From Candidatus Gastranaerophilales bacterium (GTDB lineage Bacteria; Cyanobacteriota; Vampirovibrionia; Gastranaerophilales; Gastranaerophilaceae), in the NCBI GenBank assembly GCA_944326425.1, contig CALVDX010000017.1, forward strand, positions 1 to 42,759: DNA of 42,759 bases, in the 5' to 3' direction. A program made the position numbers and the translations under genes. Below the pieces are notes generated by a model. The model ran no database searches and was not told the origin of the DNA. It was given only the letters and a program-made list of their open reading frames with translations. Shown here piece by piece: positions 17,626 to 25,926 of this stretch; within the stretch, counting starts at the first letter, position 1; every line of letters begins with the position of its first letter.

Positions 17626-17976
17626 ATGGAAGCTAAAGCAAGACAAACAGATATAAAAATGACAGCAAGAAAACTTCGCAGAGTAATCAACGAAGTAAGA
17701 GGCAAGTCAGTTGGTGAAGCTCAAGATATGTTGCGTTTTATGCCTTATTTTGCAGCCAGTGTTGTAGCAAAGAATTTAAGAGCAGCAGTGGCAAACGCTT
17801 ATGAAAAATATGGTGCAAAGCCGGAAGATTTAAGAATATCTGAAATCTATGCCGATGAAAGCGTTACATATAAAAGAGGTAAGCCAAGAGCGCAAGGTCG
17901 TATATACAGAAGACTCAAACGTACATCTCACCTCACAATAAAAGTTAGTGATAACGCACCGGCTAAGAAGGCATAG
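17626..17976 (+). CDS. rplV: 50S ribosomal protein L22
   Basis: L22 stabilises 23S rRNA, and its long hairpin lines the exit tunnel at the constriction with L4; changes there give macrolide resistance in other bacteria. The 116-residue protein shows the typical start (MTARKLRRVINEVRGKS) and tunnel hairpin (RGKPRAQGRIYRRLKRTSH). Wild-type appearance, no insertions seen. Confidence 0.96.
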   Translation: MEAKARQTDIKMTARKLRRVINEVRGKSVGEAQDMLRFMPYFAASVVAKNLRAAVANAYEKYGAKPEDLRISEIYADESVTYKRGKPRAQGRIYRRLKRTSHLTIKVSDNAPAKKA

Positions 17977-18054
17977 TTTTGTCAACAAATGGCAAAAGCT
18001 GCCTTTCGGGCGCACAAGACGTAATAAAGTAGTAGAAAATATAAGGTAGAAAAA

Positions 18055-18786
18055 ATGGGACAAAAGACACATCCGACAGGATTTAGAGTAGGAATAATCA
18101 GACCTTGGGTAAGCAAATGGTACGCTAAGGTTAAAGATTATGCCGGTTTCGTCGCAGAAGATGCGAAGATTCGTAAATTCATTAAGAAAAAATTATACGC
18201 AGCAGGCGTATCAAATATCTTTATTGAAAGAAAAGACAAGGCAACAACAATAACTGTTGTAACAGCTAAGCCGGGTATTGTAGTCGGCAGAGGCGGTCAA
18301 GGTATTGATGAACTTAAACAGGAAGTATCAAAATACTTGGGCAGACAGGTTATTATTAATGTTGTTGAGGTTGCAAGAGTTGATGTAGATGCGCTGCTTG
18401 TTGCGGAAGCTGTTGCACAGCAATTAGAAAAACGTGTAGCTTTCAGAAGAGCAATGAAGCAGGCAATGCAAAGAACAATGCGAGCCGGCGCGCAAGGTAT
18501 CAAGATTATGGTATCCGGTCGTTTAGGCGGTGCTGAAATCGCGCGTTCTGAATGGGCAAAAGAAGGAAGAATTCCTCTTCAAACCTTCAGAGCTGATGTT
18601 GACTATGGTTTTACTGAAGCAGATACAGTTATGGGTAAAATCGGTGTTAAGGTATGGATTTTTAAAGGTAACTTAATGCCTGGTGAAACTGCCGATATGA
18701 ATATTAAAACAAAAACCGGCAAGGATTCAGGTGAAAGGTTCCAAAGACGCGGCACCAGACAACGTAAAGCGATAGAAACAAAGTAA
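18055..18786 (+). CDS. rpsC: 30S ribosomal protein S3
   Basis: S3 forms part of the mRNA entry site and helicase. The 243-residue protein starts [18 protein letters not shown] and contains a KH RNA-binding domain with the GRGG loop (about residues 81-84), then the conserved C-terminal domain. A 78-base spacer precedes it. RBS AAGGTAG. Confidence 0.97.
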   Translation: MGQKTHPTGFRVGIIRPWVSKWYAKVKDYAGFVAEDAKIRKFIKKKLYAAGVSNIFIERKDKATTITVVTAKPGIVVGRGGQGIDELKQEVSKYLGRQVIINVVEVARVDVDALLVAEAVAQQLEKRVAFRRAMKQAMQRTMRAGAQGIKIMVSGRLGGAEIARSEWAKEGRIPLQTFRADVDYGFTEADTVMGKIGVKVWIFKGNLMPGETADMNIKTKTGKDSGERFQRRGTRQRKAIETK

Positions 18787-18812
18787 AATTTTAATAACAG
18801 GAGTACAATACA

Positions 18813-19223
18813 ATGTTAATGCCTAAAAAAACAAAATATCGCAAAATGATGAAAGGAAGAATGAAAGGTCATGAAACCCGTGGCGTGGATTTTGAATTTG
18901 GTCGTTATGCAATAAAGGCTTTGGAACCGGGTTGGATTACCAGCCGTCAGATTGAAGCCGCAAGACGTGCAATGACACGTGAAATTAAACGTGGCGGTAA
19001 TGTTTGGATTAAAATATTTCCTGACAAACCGATTACCGCAAAACCTGCTGAAACCCGTATGGGCTCAGGTAAAGGTAACGTAGAGTATTGGGTAGCGGTT
19101 GTAAAACCGGGCAGAATACTCTTTGAACTCGATTACTTTGATAGAAGTGTCGCAATCCACGCGTTGGAACTTGCAGCACAAAAACTTCCTATCAATGTAA
19201 AAATCGTTGAAAAAGAAGCTTAA
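18813..19223 (+). CDS. rplP: 50S ribosomal protein L16
   Basis: L16 helps shape the A site near the elbow of tRNA. The 136-residue protein has the canonical [11 protein letters not shown] start, which supports the first ATG over the second one six bases on, and [17 protein letters not shown] in the core. RBS CAGGAG. Confidence 0.97.
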   Translation: MLMPKKTKYRKMMKGRMKGHETRGVDFEFGRYAIKALEPGWITSRQIEAARRAMTREIKRGGNVWIKIFPDKPITAKPAETRMGSGKGNVEYWVAVVKPGRILFELDYFDRSVAIHALELAAQKLPINVKIVEKEA

Positions 19224-19242
19224 TGATTAAGGAAACAAAACA

Positions 19243-19446
19243 ATGAAAATGCAAGAAATTCGTGAAAAAACAGTTGATGAATTAAAGCAGGCTGTAGAAG
19301 ACTATAAAAAGCAATTGTTTGATATGCGTTTAAAACACTCAATGCACAAGCTTGAAAATGTTGCTGAAATAGCTAATACAAAACGCTTAATTGCAAAAAT
19401 CAAAACTGTATTAACTGAAAAAGAAACAGAGGTAAAAAATGCCTAA
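19243..19446 (+). CDS. rpmC: 50S ribosomal protein L29
   Basis: L29 is a two-helix protein near the tunnel exit beside L23. The 67-residue protein has the typical EIREKTVDEL start and a basic C-terminal helix. It overlaps the rpsQ start by 8 bases, which suggests coupled translation. Two closely spaced ATGs (19243, 19249) are possible starts. Confidence 0.94.
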   Translation: MKMQEIREKTVDELKQAVEDYKKQLFDMRLKHSMHKLENVAEIANTKRLIAKIKTVLTEKETEVKNA

Positions 19447-19684
19447 GAAAGAAAAACAAGGAATTGTCATTAGTGACAAAATGGACAAAACGGTTGTGGT
19501 AAAAGTAGCATCTTACGAACCGCATCCAAAATATAAAAAGATTATCGAATCTAATAAAAATTACAAAGCTCATGATGAAAAGAACGAATGTTCAATCGGC
19601 GATGTAGTAAGAATTATTGAATCAAAACCGATTTCATCTGGCAAACGCTGGGTTGTTGAATCAATCGTAGAAAAAGCTAAGTAA
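19439..19684 (+). CDS. rpsQ: 30S ribosomal protein S17
   Basis: S17 is a small OB-fold protein that binds the 5' domain of 16S rRNA early in assembly. The 81-residue protein shows GIVISDKMDKTVVVKV and the conserved IGDVVRIIESKPISSGKRW segment. It starts within the end of rpmC after AGAGG. Confidence 0.96.
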   Translation: MPKKEKQGIVISDKMDKTVVVKVASYEPHPKYKKIIESNKNYKAHDEKNECSIGDVVRIIESKPISSGKRWVVESIVEKAK

Positions 19685-19777
19685 TGATAATCTAAAACAC
19701 GCCGGCCGGACACGGTAACCCCGGGAGGACGGTGTAGAGTTAAGTAAATACTTAAGTAAAAAATAAGGAATGTAACA

Positions 19778-20146
19778 ATGATACAACAAGAAACAAGATT
19801 AGCGGTAGCAGACAATACAGGTGCTAAAGAGTTACTGGTTATCCGTGTTATGGGCAGCTCTAACAAGAAGTTTGCTTATGTTGGTGATGTTGTTGTAGCA
19901 ACTGTTAAAGATGCAACCCCGAATATGGCGGTTAAAAAATCAGAAGTTGTTAAAGCGGTTATCGTTAGAACAAAACATGATATTAAACGTCAAGACGGTT
20001 CGGTTATCAGATTTGACGAAAATGCTGCAGTTATCATTAACAAAGACGGCAACCCGAGAGGAACTCGTGTTTTTGGACCTGTTGCGCGTGAATTGAGAGA
20101 CAAAAACTTTATGAAGATTGTTTCTCTTGCGCCGGAAGTAATATAG
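19778..20146 (+). CDS. rplN: 50S ribosomal protein L14
   Basis: L14 forms part of the inter-subunit bridge and binds the silencing factor RsfS in other bacteria. The 122-residue protein starts [19 protein letters not shown], as in the family, and is full length. The 93-base spacer before it contains GC-rich words and a TTAAGTA/TACTTAA inverted repeat (19740-19755). Confidence 0.97.
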   Translation: MIQQETRLAVADNTGAKELLVIRVMGSSNKKFAYVGDVVVATVKDATPNMAVKKSEVVKAVIVRTKHDIKRQDGSVIRFDENAAVIINKDGNPRGTRVFGPVARELRDKNFMKIVSLAPEVI

Positions 20147-20155
20147 GAGTCGAAA

Positions 20156-20494
20156 ATGGCAGATAAGAATAAAAAAGGTTTGCATGTAAAATCAGGTGAC
20201 AGAGTTGTCATTCTTGCAGGCAAAGATAAAGGAAAAACGGGAAACGTCAAAAAAGCAATTCCTTCTGAATCAAAAGTGGTTGTGGAAGGTTTGAATATGA
20301 TAACTAAATCCCAAAAAGCACAGCCGGCTTACGGTATCAACGGCGGTTTAATCAAGCTTGAAGCACCTATCGAAAGTTCAAATGTTATGATAGTTTGCCC
20401 GGCTTGTGAAAAACCAACCAGAGTAGCACACAAGGAAGTTGACGGTAAAAAGGTTCGTGTTTGTAAAAAATGTGGCGAGACATTAGATGTTTAA
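20156..20494 (+). CDS. rplX: 50S ribosomal protein L24 with CxxC pairs
   Basis: L24 starts assembly of the large subunit by binding the 5' end of 23S rRNA through its KOW fold (VKSGDRVVILAGKDKGKTG, residues about 11-29). The 112-residue protein keeps two Cys pairs at the C-terminal side (CPAC near residue 82 and CKKC near 104), consistent with a zinc-bound form seen in many bacteria. Confidence 0.96.
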   Translation: MADKNKKGLHVKSGDRVVILAGKDKGKTGNVKKAIPSESKVVVEGLNMITKSQKAQPAYGINGGLIKLEAPIESSNVMIVCPACEKPTRVAHKEVDGKKVRVCKKCGETLDV

Positions 20495-20549
20495 TGTGTT
20501 ATAACATTGTAACGACATTAAGTTCATCTTAAATTAAAGGAAAAAGAAA

Positions 20550-21104
20550 ATGACTAAAACAAAAAATTTAAGAGCAAAATATAACGAAGAAGTTAAAGCA
20601 GCACTTAAGGAAAAATTCGGTTATACAAATGACATGATGGTTCCTAAGTTGAGCAAAATTGTTATCAATATGGGTGTTGGTGAAGCTTCTCACAATTCAA
20701 AAATTGCTGAATCCATTCAATCTCAATTAACTAAGATTGCAGGTCAGCACGCAGTTATTACAAAGGCTAAAAAATCAATCGCATCATACAAATTAAGAGA
20801 AGGTATGCCGGTTGGTGCAATGGCTACATTGCGCGGCGAAAGAATGTATGATTTCCTTCAAAAACTTATTTGTATTATCCTCCCGCGTATCAGAGACTTT
20901 AGAGGTATTTCAGCTAAGAGTTTTGACGGCAGAGGCAACTATACTTTAGGTTTGAAAGAACAATCATTGTTCCCTGAAATCTCTTATGAAGAAGTTGATC
21001 TGGTAAAAGGTATGAATATATCTATTATCACGACTGCTAATACTGATGATGAAGCAAGAGAATTGCTCAGATTATTGGGTATGCCTTTCAAAGGTTTAAA
21101 ATAG
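20550..21104 (+). CDS. rplE: 50S ribosomal protein L5
   Basis: L5 binds 5S rRNA and contacts P-site tRNA in the central protuberance. The 184-residue protein has the [12 protein letters not shown] segment, the [17 protein letters not shown] loop and the C-terminal [16 protein letters not shown] close. RBS AAAGGAAAAAG. Confidence 0.97.
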   Translation: MTKTKNLRAKYNEEVKAALKEKFGYTNDMMVPKLSKIVINMGVGEASHNSKIAESIQSQLTKIAGQHAVITKAKKSIASYKLREGMPVGAMATLRGERMYDFLQKLICIILPRIRDFRGISAKSFDGRGNYTLGLKEQSLFPEISYEEVDLVKGMNISIITTANTDDEARELLRLLGMPFKGLK

Positions 21105-21133
21105 GAAAAAGTTAAAACATAAAGGAGAAAATC

Positions 21134-21340
21134 GTGGCAAAGAAAGCGATGATAAACAAAGAAAACAGAAGACGCGAACTTGCAGAAGCAGGTAAGTACC
21201 CGAAAGTAAGACTGCACAATCGCTGCAGCATCTGCGGCCGTCCTCACGGTTTCCACAGAGATTTCGGTCTTTGCAGAATCTGTTTGAGAAAAATGGCTCA
21301 TCAAGGTTTGTTGCCCGGTGTAACCAAGGCTAGCTGGTAG
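21134..21340 (+). CDS. rpsN: 30S ribosomal protein S14, zinc-binding type
   Basis: S14 sits in the head of the small subunit. The 68-residue protein is the short, zinc-ribbon form, with CSIC near residue 31 and CRIC near 47, and ends in the usual GVTKASW. It starts at GTG, with GGAG seven bases upstream. Cyanobacteria mostly carry the longer zinc-free form, so the type is worth noting, but it is common elsewhere. Confidence 0.95.
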   Translation: MAKKAMINKENRRRELAEAGKYPKVRLHNRCSICGRPHGFHRDFGLCRICLRKMAHQGLLPGVTKASW

Positions 21341-21433
21341 TTTACCGTTAATCTTTGGCTATACTGCTAAAACAAGCTCTTGTTTGACGCAATATTTATT
21401 TAGTAAGTAGTAAAAAGAAAAGGAAATATAAAT

Positions 21434-21829
21434 ATGAATACAGATCCGATAGCAGATATGCTAACAAGAATAAGAAACGCTAATATGGTTTCTCATCCTA
21501 CTGTTGAACTCCCTTCTTCTAAGCTTAAATTAGAATTAGCAAAACTTTTAAAATCTGAAGGTTTTATCGCTGATTATTCTGAAAAGCAAGAAGGTAAGTT
21601 CAAATATTTGACAATAACTTTAAAATATAATGAACACAATAAACCGGTTATCACAAACTTACAGCGTGTTTCTAAACCGGGTTTAAGAACATACATGAAG
21701 GCTAAAAACTTACCGCAGGTATTCGGCGGTTTAGGTATTGCTATTATTTCTACAAGTAAAGGCTTGTTGACTGATAGAAAAGCCCGTAAAGAAAATCTCG
21801 GCGGAGAAATTCTCTGCTACGTTTGGTAG
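21434..21829 (+). CDS. rpsH: 30S ribosomal protein S8
   Basis: S8 binds the central domain of 16S rRNA and in enterobacteria represses the spc operon by binding an mRNA mimic at L5. The 131-residue protein shows [14 protein letters not shown] at the start and [22 protein letters not shown] at the end. The 93-base spacer before it has a weak ACAAG/CTTGT hairpin. A strong terminator follows. Confidence 0.97.
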   Translation: MNTDPIADMLTRIRNANMVSHPTVELPSSKLKLELAKLLKSEGFIADYSEKQEGKFKYLTITLKYNEHNKPVITNLQRVSKPGLRTYMKAKNLPQVFGGLGIAIISTSKGLLTDRKARKENLGGEILCYVW

Positions 21830-21850
21830 GTTCTTTAAAAAAATAAGTTT

Positions 21851-21878
21851 AAAACAGCCGCGTAAGCGGCTGTTTTTT
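21851..21878 (+). terminator. Terminator between rpsH and rplF
   Basis: AAAACAGCCGC (21851-21861) pairs with GCGGCTGTTTT (21866-21876) around loop GTAA, followed by T residues. It splits the ribosomal cluster into two transcription units. Confidence 0.9.
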
Positions 21879-21913
21879 GTTTATTAAATATTTTAAGAAA
21901 CTTTAACAAAGGG

Positions 21914-21942
21914 TTTACACACAAGAGTTTTCATGGGATAAT
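21914..21942 (+). promoter_or_regulatory. Promoter for the RNA segment and rplF-rplR
   Basis: TTTACA (21914-21919) and GATAAT (21937-21942) are spaced by 17 bases, just after a strong terminator. Transcription should start about 21949. Confidence 0.75.
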
Positions 21943-21944
21943 AT

Positions 21945-22140
21945 CACTGCACGGGTGCAATTGGCAGAAAAGCCCGGGGGCAGAGAAGGTCAGCCAAAAA
22001 GGTTTACCGGTGTAAAATCTCAAGCAGGCGCCACTGGCAGACTCGGAGAATGGATAGAGGTAAACCTCGCAGACCGCAGATATTCCGCCCAGAAGAAAGT
22101 AAACCCATACAGCCGAAATATTAGGGTTTACAGTGTTAGT
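21945..22140 (+). ncRNA. Candidate structured RNA or long leader before rplF (class unknown)
   Basis: About 195 bases lie between a strong promoter and rplF. Base composition is GC-richer than the genes around it. Several perfect inverted repeats can be read: AGGTTTACC (22000-22008) with GGTAAACCT (22059-22067); GTAAACCC (22099-22106) with GGGTTTAC (22124-22131); TTGGC (21961-21965) with GCCAA (21993-21997); and outer CACTG (21945-21949) with CAGTG (22131-22135). Nested in the first stem is CCGGTG...CACTGG. A 62-codon frame crosses it but has no ribosome binding site and resembles no protein. No terminator follows, so it could be a leader of rplF or a processed RNA. I could not match it to 6S, SRP, RNase P, tmRNA or a known riboswitch. 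Confidence 0.5.
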
Positions 22141-22164
22141 TAATATGTCAAAAGGAGAAAAATC

Positions 22165-22704
22165 ATGTCACGTATAGGAAAGAAACCTATTGAAATCCCA
22201 TCAGGCGTAGAAGTTAAAATTGAAGGCCATACCGTAACTGCAAAAGGTTCTCTTGGTACTGAAGTTGTAACTGTTCGTCCTGAAATCTCAGTTAAAATTG
22301 AGGACAATCATGTTATTTTAACAAGAAATGTTGATACCAGAGAAGCGGATGCTTTATACGGTTTATCAAGAACTCTTGTTGCTAACGCAATTAACGGTGT
22401 ACACAAAGGGTTTGAAAAGAAACTTGAAATCGTTGGTGTCGGTTATCGTGCCAACATGGAAGGTACAAAACTCAATATGCAATTAGGATACTCTCACCCG
22501 GTTATTATTGAACCGCCTGCAGGTATCACTATTTCTGTTGACCAGAATACCAAAATTACTGTTAAAGGAAGCAACAAACAAACAGTTGGCGATGTTGCCG
22601 CATTTATCAGAAGTAAACGTCCGCCGGAAGTATACAAAGGCAAAGGTGTTAAGTACGAAGGCGAATACATCAGACGTAAAGCCGGTAAGGCAGGTAAAAA
22701 ATAG
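22165..22704 (+). CDS. rplF: 50S ribosomal protein L6
   Basis: L6 lies near the factor-binding centre and the sarcin-ricin loop. The 179-residue protein has the SRIGKKPIEIPSGVEV start, the GVHKGFEKKLEIVGVGYRA segment, and the C-terminal IRSKRPPEVYKGKGVKYEGE close. RBS AAAAGGAG. It begins a separate transcription unit here. Confidence 0.97.
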   Translation: MSRIGKKPIEIPSGVEVKIEGHTVTAKGSLGTEVVTVRPEISVKIEDNHVILTRNVDTREADALYGLSRTLVANAINGVHKGFEKKLEIVGVGYRANMEGTKLNMQLGYSHPVIIEPPAGITISVDQNTKITVKGSNKQTVGDVAAFIRSKRPPEVYKGKGVKYEGEYIRRKAGKAGKK

Positions 22705-22861
22705 GGAACGGGACAAGTTAGGAATGTATTTCAGCCTATTACCGGTATATATTCTTAACAGGTGTATTACATCCCTTAAAAGTGTACGATTACAATACAA
22801 GATGCCCGCATAAACCCTTGAAAATCTGTATCAAGAAGGTTTGGGTGAAAGGAAAAAGAAA
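22705..22861 (+). other. Long spacer before rplR
   Basis: This 157-base untranslated spacer shares the 9-mers ATCCCTTAA (22771-22779) and GTGTACGAT (22782-22790) with the rplC leader (14520-14528 and 14586-14594). Chance cannot be excluded. No coding potential is evident. Confidence 0.35.
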
Positions 22862-23230
22862 ATGATTAAATCAGAAAACAGAAAAGCAAAAGTTCAAAAA
22901 AGACATAAATCACTTCGTGTTAAATTGTCAGGTACCGGAGAATTCCCGCGTTTGGCAGTATACAGAAGTACAAAACACATTTATGCACAATTAATTGACG
23001 ATGAAAAAGGTGTTACTTTAGCATCTGCATCTTCTGTAGATAAAGAGCTTAAAGAAAAACTTTCTCATGGCGGTAATATTGATGCAGCTAAAATTGTTGG
23101 TGAAGCTATCGCTAAAAAAGCGAAAGCCGCCGGTATTGAATGTGTTGTATTTGACAGAGGCGGATTCCTCTACCATGGTAGAGTTGCTGCACTTGCAGAT
23201 GCTGCCCGTGAAGCAGGTTTAATGTTCTAA
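22862..23230 (+). CDS. rplR: 50S ribosomal protein L18
   Basis: L18 binds 5S rRNA with L5. The 122-residue protein has the typical basic N-terminus, [18 protein letters not shown] and the [12 protein letters not shown] close. I chose the ATG at 22862 because GAAAGGAAAAAG directly precedes it; a TTG frame start at 22841 would include the ribosome binding site. The family gene that usually follows, rpsE (S5), is absent; a terminator comes instead. Confidence 0.95.
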   Translation: MIKSENRKAKVQKRHKSLRVKLSGTGEFPRLAVYRSTKHIYAQLIDDEKGVTLASASSVDKELKEKLSHGGNIDAAKIVGEAIAKKAKAAGIECVVFDRGGFLYHGRVAALADAAREAGLMF

Positions 23231-23245
23231 TATTTGTAAAAGTTT

Positions 23246-23280
23246 AAGGGCGCCGGAAAAATTTTTTCCGGCGCCCTTTT
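23246..23280 (+). terminator. Terminator of the ribosomal cluster
   Basis: A strong hairpin, AAGGGCGCCGG with CCGGCGCCCTT extended by AAAA/TTTT, ends in a T run. It lies 16 bases after rplR. Confidence 0.92.
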
Positions 23281-23283
23281 GTA

Positions 23284-23312
23284 TTTACACATACGCTAAA
23301 ATCCGTTAAAAT
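23284..23312 (+). promoter_or_regulatory. Promoter of the glycosyltransferase gene
   Basis: TTTACA (23284-23289) and TAAAAT (23307-23312) are spaced by 17 bases, directly after the ribosomal terminator. Confidence 0.65.
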
Positions 23313-23334
23313 GTTTTTATTAAGTGGAGTGAAA

Positions 23335-24789
23335 ATGATACCTGTAGTTTTTATTTGTGATGAGAATTATGCTATGCCGACTGCTGTTGCAATTACGTCG
23401 CTTATAATGAATAAAAAAAAGACTACGGAATATGATATTATTGTAATTTCTAATCAACTCTCGGCTGAGTCTGAAAATAAGCTTAAAAAAGCTGGCAACG
23501 GCGCTTTACGTATCCTGAAACAGTATGATAATTATGAAGGCCTGTTTAAGCATAGCTATGTTTCGCCGGTGGCGCTTTATAAATTTGAAATATCAAATAT
23601 TCTGTCTGAATATGATAAAGTAATTTATTTGGATTCCGATGTTATTATAAATTCTGATTTAACAAAATTGTATGAAATAGAATTGAAAGAATGCTATGCG
23701 GGAGTGGTTAAAGACTTTTATTCTCATCTTACAGAACATGATAATTTAAGGCTTGGACGGAAAGTCTATTTTAACAGCGGGGTTATGCTGCTAAATTTGA
23801 AAAAAATGAGGGAGTACGACATTCCTAAAAAACTTTTTGAAGAAAAAAGGGTTAATCTCTGTAATAAATATATGGATCAGGATGTTTTGAATATTATTTT
23901 GGGGGATAAAGTTAAACTTATTTCACCCGTATATAATTTTATGCTTCGTAATAAAGAGGATTTAGAGAAATTTTATGAGGTATATGGTGAAGAACCTTCT
24001 CAAAACAATGTTATTGTTCATATTACCCCCATAAAACCCTGGCAGGATAAAGAATGCTTGTTTTTCCGGCTTTGGTATAAATACTATAAAAAATCACCAT
24101 ATAAAAATACAAAGTTACCGGCGTTTAGAAATGCAAGAATTAAACTCCGGCAAAATATAATAAATTCATTTTTTAAATTTTTTGGTTATAAAATATCCCG
24201 TATTGTTTCAGAAGTGAATAAGTATAAATTTTTGATTGAGCAAAAGGGGTATGTTGTTAATTCTCTAAATAATACAGTTTTTATTCCGATTGCAAATATT
24301 ACTCTTAATTATGCGGATGCGGCGGATTTAAAGGAGATATACGAAATTTTTATACAGGAAAAATTCGGGCTGGCATTAGGTGGTTTTGATTGGACGGTTG
24401 TGGATATAGGAAATTCCTGTATATCAGCGTTTTATTTTGCTAAAAGACCGGAAGTTGCCAAAGTTCTTGTTTGTTATTGTAATGACATCGATACCTTTGC
24501 TTCGGGAATAAAACAAAATTCAGGATTATATAAAAAAATAGAACTTTATGAAGAGTTTCCAAATATTTCCGAAGGAAAACTCATATATAAAATTTCAGAT
24601 AATACTAAATCAATGTTTCCTGTAGAAAAACTTTCAGAGCAGGGTCTGTTAAACAAAGCCGATATTATTATAATAGAATGGCAAGGCTTCTCTTTTGAAA
24701 TTATAAAGAGTATACTTCTGAAATACGGTTATAAATTGTTTTATAAGTATAATGACACTTATAGCGGGATTATTACGGCTGTTAAATAA
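23335..24789 (+). CDS. GT8-family glycosyltransferase with FkbM-like C-terminal region
   Basis: Residues 1-240 are a family 8 glycosyltransferase (GT-A fold, LgtC/GspA-like): VVFICDENYAMPTAVAITSL opens the nucleotide-sugar fold, YLDSD (Asp100-Ser-Asp102) is the metal-binding DxD motif, YFNSGVMLLNL and MDQDVLN are further family marks, and VIVHITPIKPW is the late His motif. Such enzymes transfer hexose from a nucleotide sugar to surface glycans. Residues about 300-484 resemble a SAM methyltransferase of the FkbM type (VVDIG at 355-359, DIIIIEWQGF near 443-452), but the SAM loop reads DIGNSC where DIGANxG is usual, so it may not methylate. I chose the ATG at 23335, after GTGGAG. The gene is more AT-rich than its neighbours. 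Substrate unknown. Confidence 0.82.
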   Translation: MIPVVFICDENYAMPTAVAITSLIMNKKKTTEYDIIVISNQLSAESENKLKKAGNGALRILKQYDNYEGLFKHSYVSPVALYKFEISNILSEYDKVIYLDSDVIINSDLTKLYEIELKECYAGVVKDFYSHLTEHDNLRLGRKVYFNSGVMLLNLKKMREYDIPKKLFEEKRVNLCNKYMDQDVLNIILGDKVKLISPVYNFMLRNKEDLEKFYEVYGEEPSQNNVIVHITPIKPWQDKECLFFRLWYKYYKKSPYKNTKLPAFRNARIKLRQNIINSFFKFFGYKISRIVSEVNKYKFLIEQKGYVVNSLNNTVFIPIANITLNYADAADLKEIYEIFIQEKFGLALGGFDWTVVDIGNSCISAFYFAKRPEVAKVLVCYCNDIDTFASGIKQNSGLYKKIELYEEFPNISEGKLIYKISDNTKSMFPVEKLSEQGLLNKADIIIIEWQGFSFEIIKSILLKYGYKLFYKYNDTYSGIITAVK

Positions 24790-24792
24790 TTG

Positions 24793-24821
24793 TTGTGCCA
24801 ACAAAATAAATCAGGTATAAT
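24793..24821 (+). promoter_or_regulatory. Possible promoter of the acidic-tail protein
   Basis: A perfect TATAAT (24816-24821) follows weak TTGTGC (24793-24798) by 17 bases, 24 bases before the start codon. Confidence 0.4.
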
Positions 24822-24845
24822 TAGAATCAGGAAAGAGAGGTTCAT

Positions 24846-25823
24846 GTGAAAAAGAGATATATATTAACTTTTTTAATTCCAATGATTCTTGCGGCTCTGA
24901 TAGCGCTTGCAATGACACCGGATGTAGCAAAAACACTTTCATCAAAATTATCTAAATTTGATAAAAGCAGCTGTTATTATGAAGTAAAAATATCTTATAC
25001 CGGTGATGGTGCCCAGAAGGAGCGTCAGAAAATAAGCCAGTACAAAGATGGAGATAAATATTTTGCTCAATATTATATAAATCGGGACGTTCCTCTATTG
25101 GTTAATGTTTCAGGTAATGAAGTTAAATTTGGTACAGCGCACATTACGTCTTCTGTCCCTGTTAATAAGTTAAAAGCGCAGCATAATGTGTTTATGATGG
25201 ATAAGCTTACAGCTGAAGATATAAATAAAGACTCTGTAAAACGTGACAGAAGTACAGATGAGGATAAGTACCTTGCAAAGCTTAATGACGGTACTAACAT
25301 AGTTGTTGTATTTGATAACAGGGGCAAATTGTCAAGAATTGAGTATAAAAACTTACAGTTTACAACTAATTTGATAAATTCAGATAAGAAATTGGGGTCA
25401 GTTACTATAGAAATATTAAACCTTGATAATGCTGCGGATCTTGACAAAAGTTTTATTCTCCCATCGAACGCTATAAAAGTATCATACGATGAAATCAATA
25501 AATCAATTGAAACTGATAGTTTTGAATATGACGGCGCTGAAGATGCTTTTGCTGATTTAAAGCGTGTATTTAATAAAGATGGCGGGGATATGCTTCCAGA
25601 GGACGGGTACGCTTCAGATGAGGAGTATGAAGCGGAAGATACTTTTGAAAGTAATATTGAAGAAACTGTTGAGGATAATTTTGATGAACCCTCTCCTGAA
25701 AATTTAAATGAGGATTTTTCGGGTGTAGAAGAGTCTAATGGGCCGGTTATACATTTTGAAGAATTAGAAAATCAACCGGAGGATGGTTTTGAGCCTGAAG
25801 TTCCGCCTGATTTTGAAGGATAA
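24846..25823 (+). CDS. Exported or membrane-anchored protein with acidic C-terminal tail (hypothetical)
   Basis: I do not recognise this 325-residue protein. A basic N-terminus and hydrophobic segment (about residues 5-22, ILTFLIPMILAALIALAM) form a signal peptide or anchor; there is no lipobox Cys. Residues about 40-215 alternate short strands and charged turns, a beta-rich pattern reminiscent of LolA/outer membrane lipoprotein carrier folds (suggestion only). From about residue 225 to the end the chain is strongly acidic (many Glu and Asp, plus Pro), with hardly any Lys or Arg. It starts at GTG with GAGAGG upstream. Own promoter and terminator make it monocistronic. Confidence 0.75.
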   Translation: MKKRYILTFLIPMILAALIALAMTPDVAKTLSSKLSKFDKSSCYYEVKISYTGDGAQKERQKISQYKDGDKYFAQYYINRDVPLLVNVSGNEVKFGTAHITSSVPVNKLKAQHNVFMMDKLTAEDINKDSVKRDRSTDEDKYLAKLNDGTNIVVVFDNRGKLSRIEYKNLQFTTNLINSDKKLGSVTIEILNLDNAADLDKSFILPSNAIKVSYDEINKSIETDSFEYDGAEDAFADLKRVFNKDGGDMLPEDGYASDEEYEAEDTFESNIEETVEDNFDEPSPENLNEDFSGVEESNGPVIHFEELENQPEDGFEPEVPPDFEG

Positions 25824-25837
25824 TTATTCTGAATAAG

Positions 25838-25863
25838 AGCCGGTATTAAAGCCGGCTTTTTTA
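25838..25863 (+). terminator. Terminator after the acidic-tail protein
   Basis: AGCCGG (25838-25843) pairs with CCGGCT (25852-25857) over an 8-base loop and is followed by a T run. Confidence 0.82.
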
Positions 25864-25892
25864 TTGAACAAAAATTTTGTCTGTCTTATACT
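25864..25892 (+). promoter_or_regulatory. Promoter of the PfkB-family kinase gene
   Basis: TTGAAC (25864-25869) and TATACT (25887-25892) are spaced by 17 bases and abut the preceding terminator. Confidence 0.6.
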
Positions 25893-25926
25893 AAAAATAG
25901 ATTGTACAGATATATAAGGAGGAAGT

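Noticed and set aside
22007-22037. Cobalamin riboswitch
   Set aside because: Only some core words match; the stems of that class cannot be drawn and rplF is not a B12-related gene.
21955-22143. 62-codon frame before rplF
   Set aside because: No ribosome binding site, odd residue use, and the stretch is full of inverted repeats, so RNA is the better reading.
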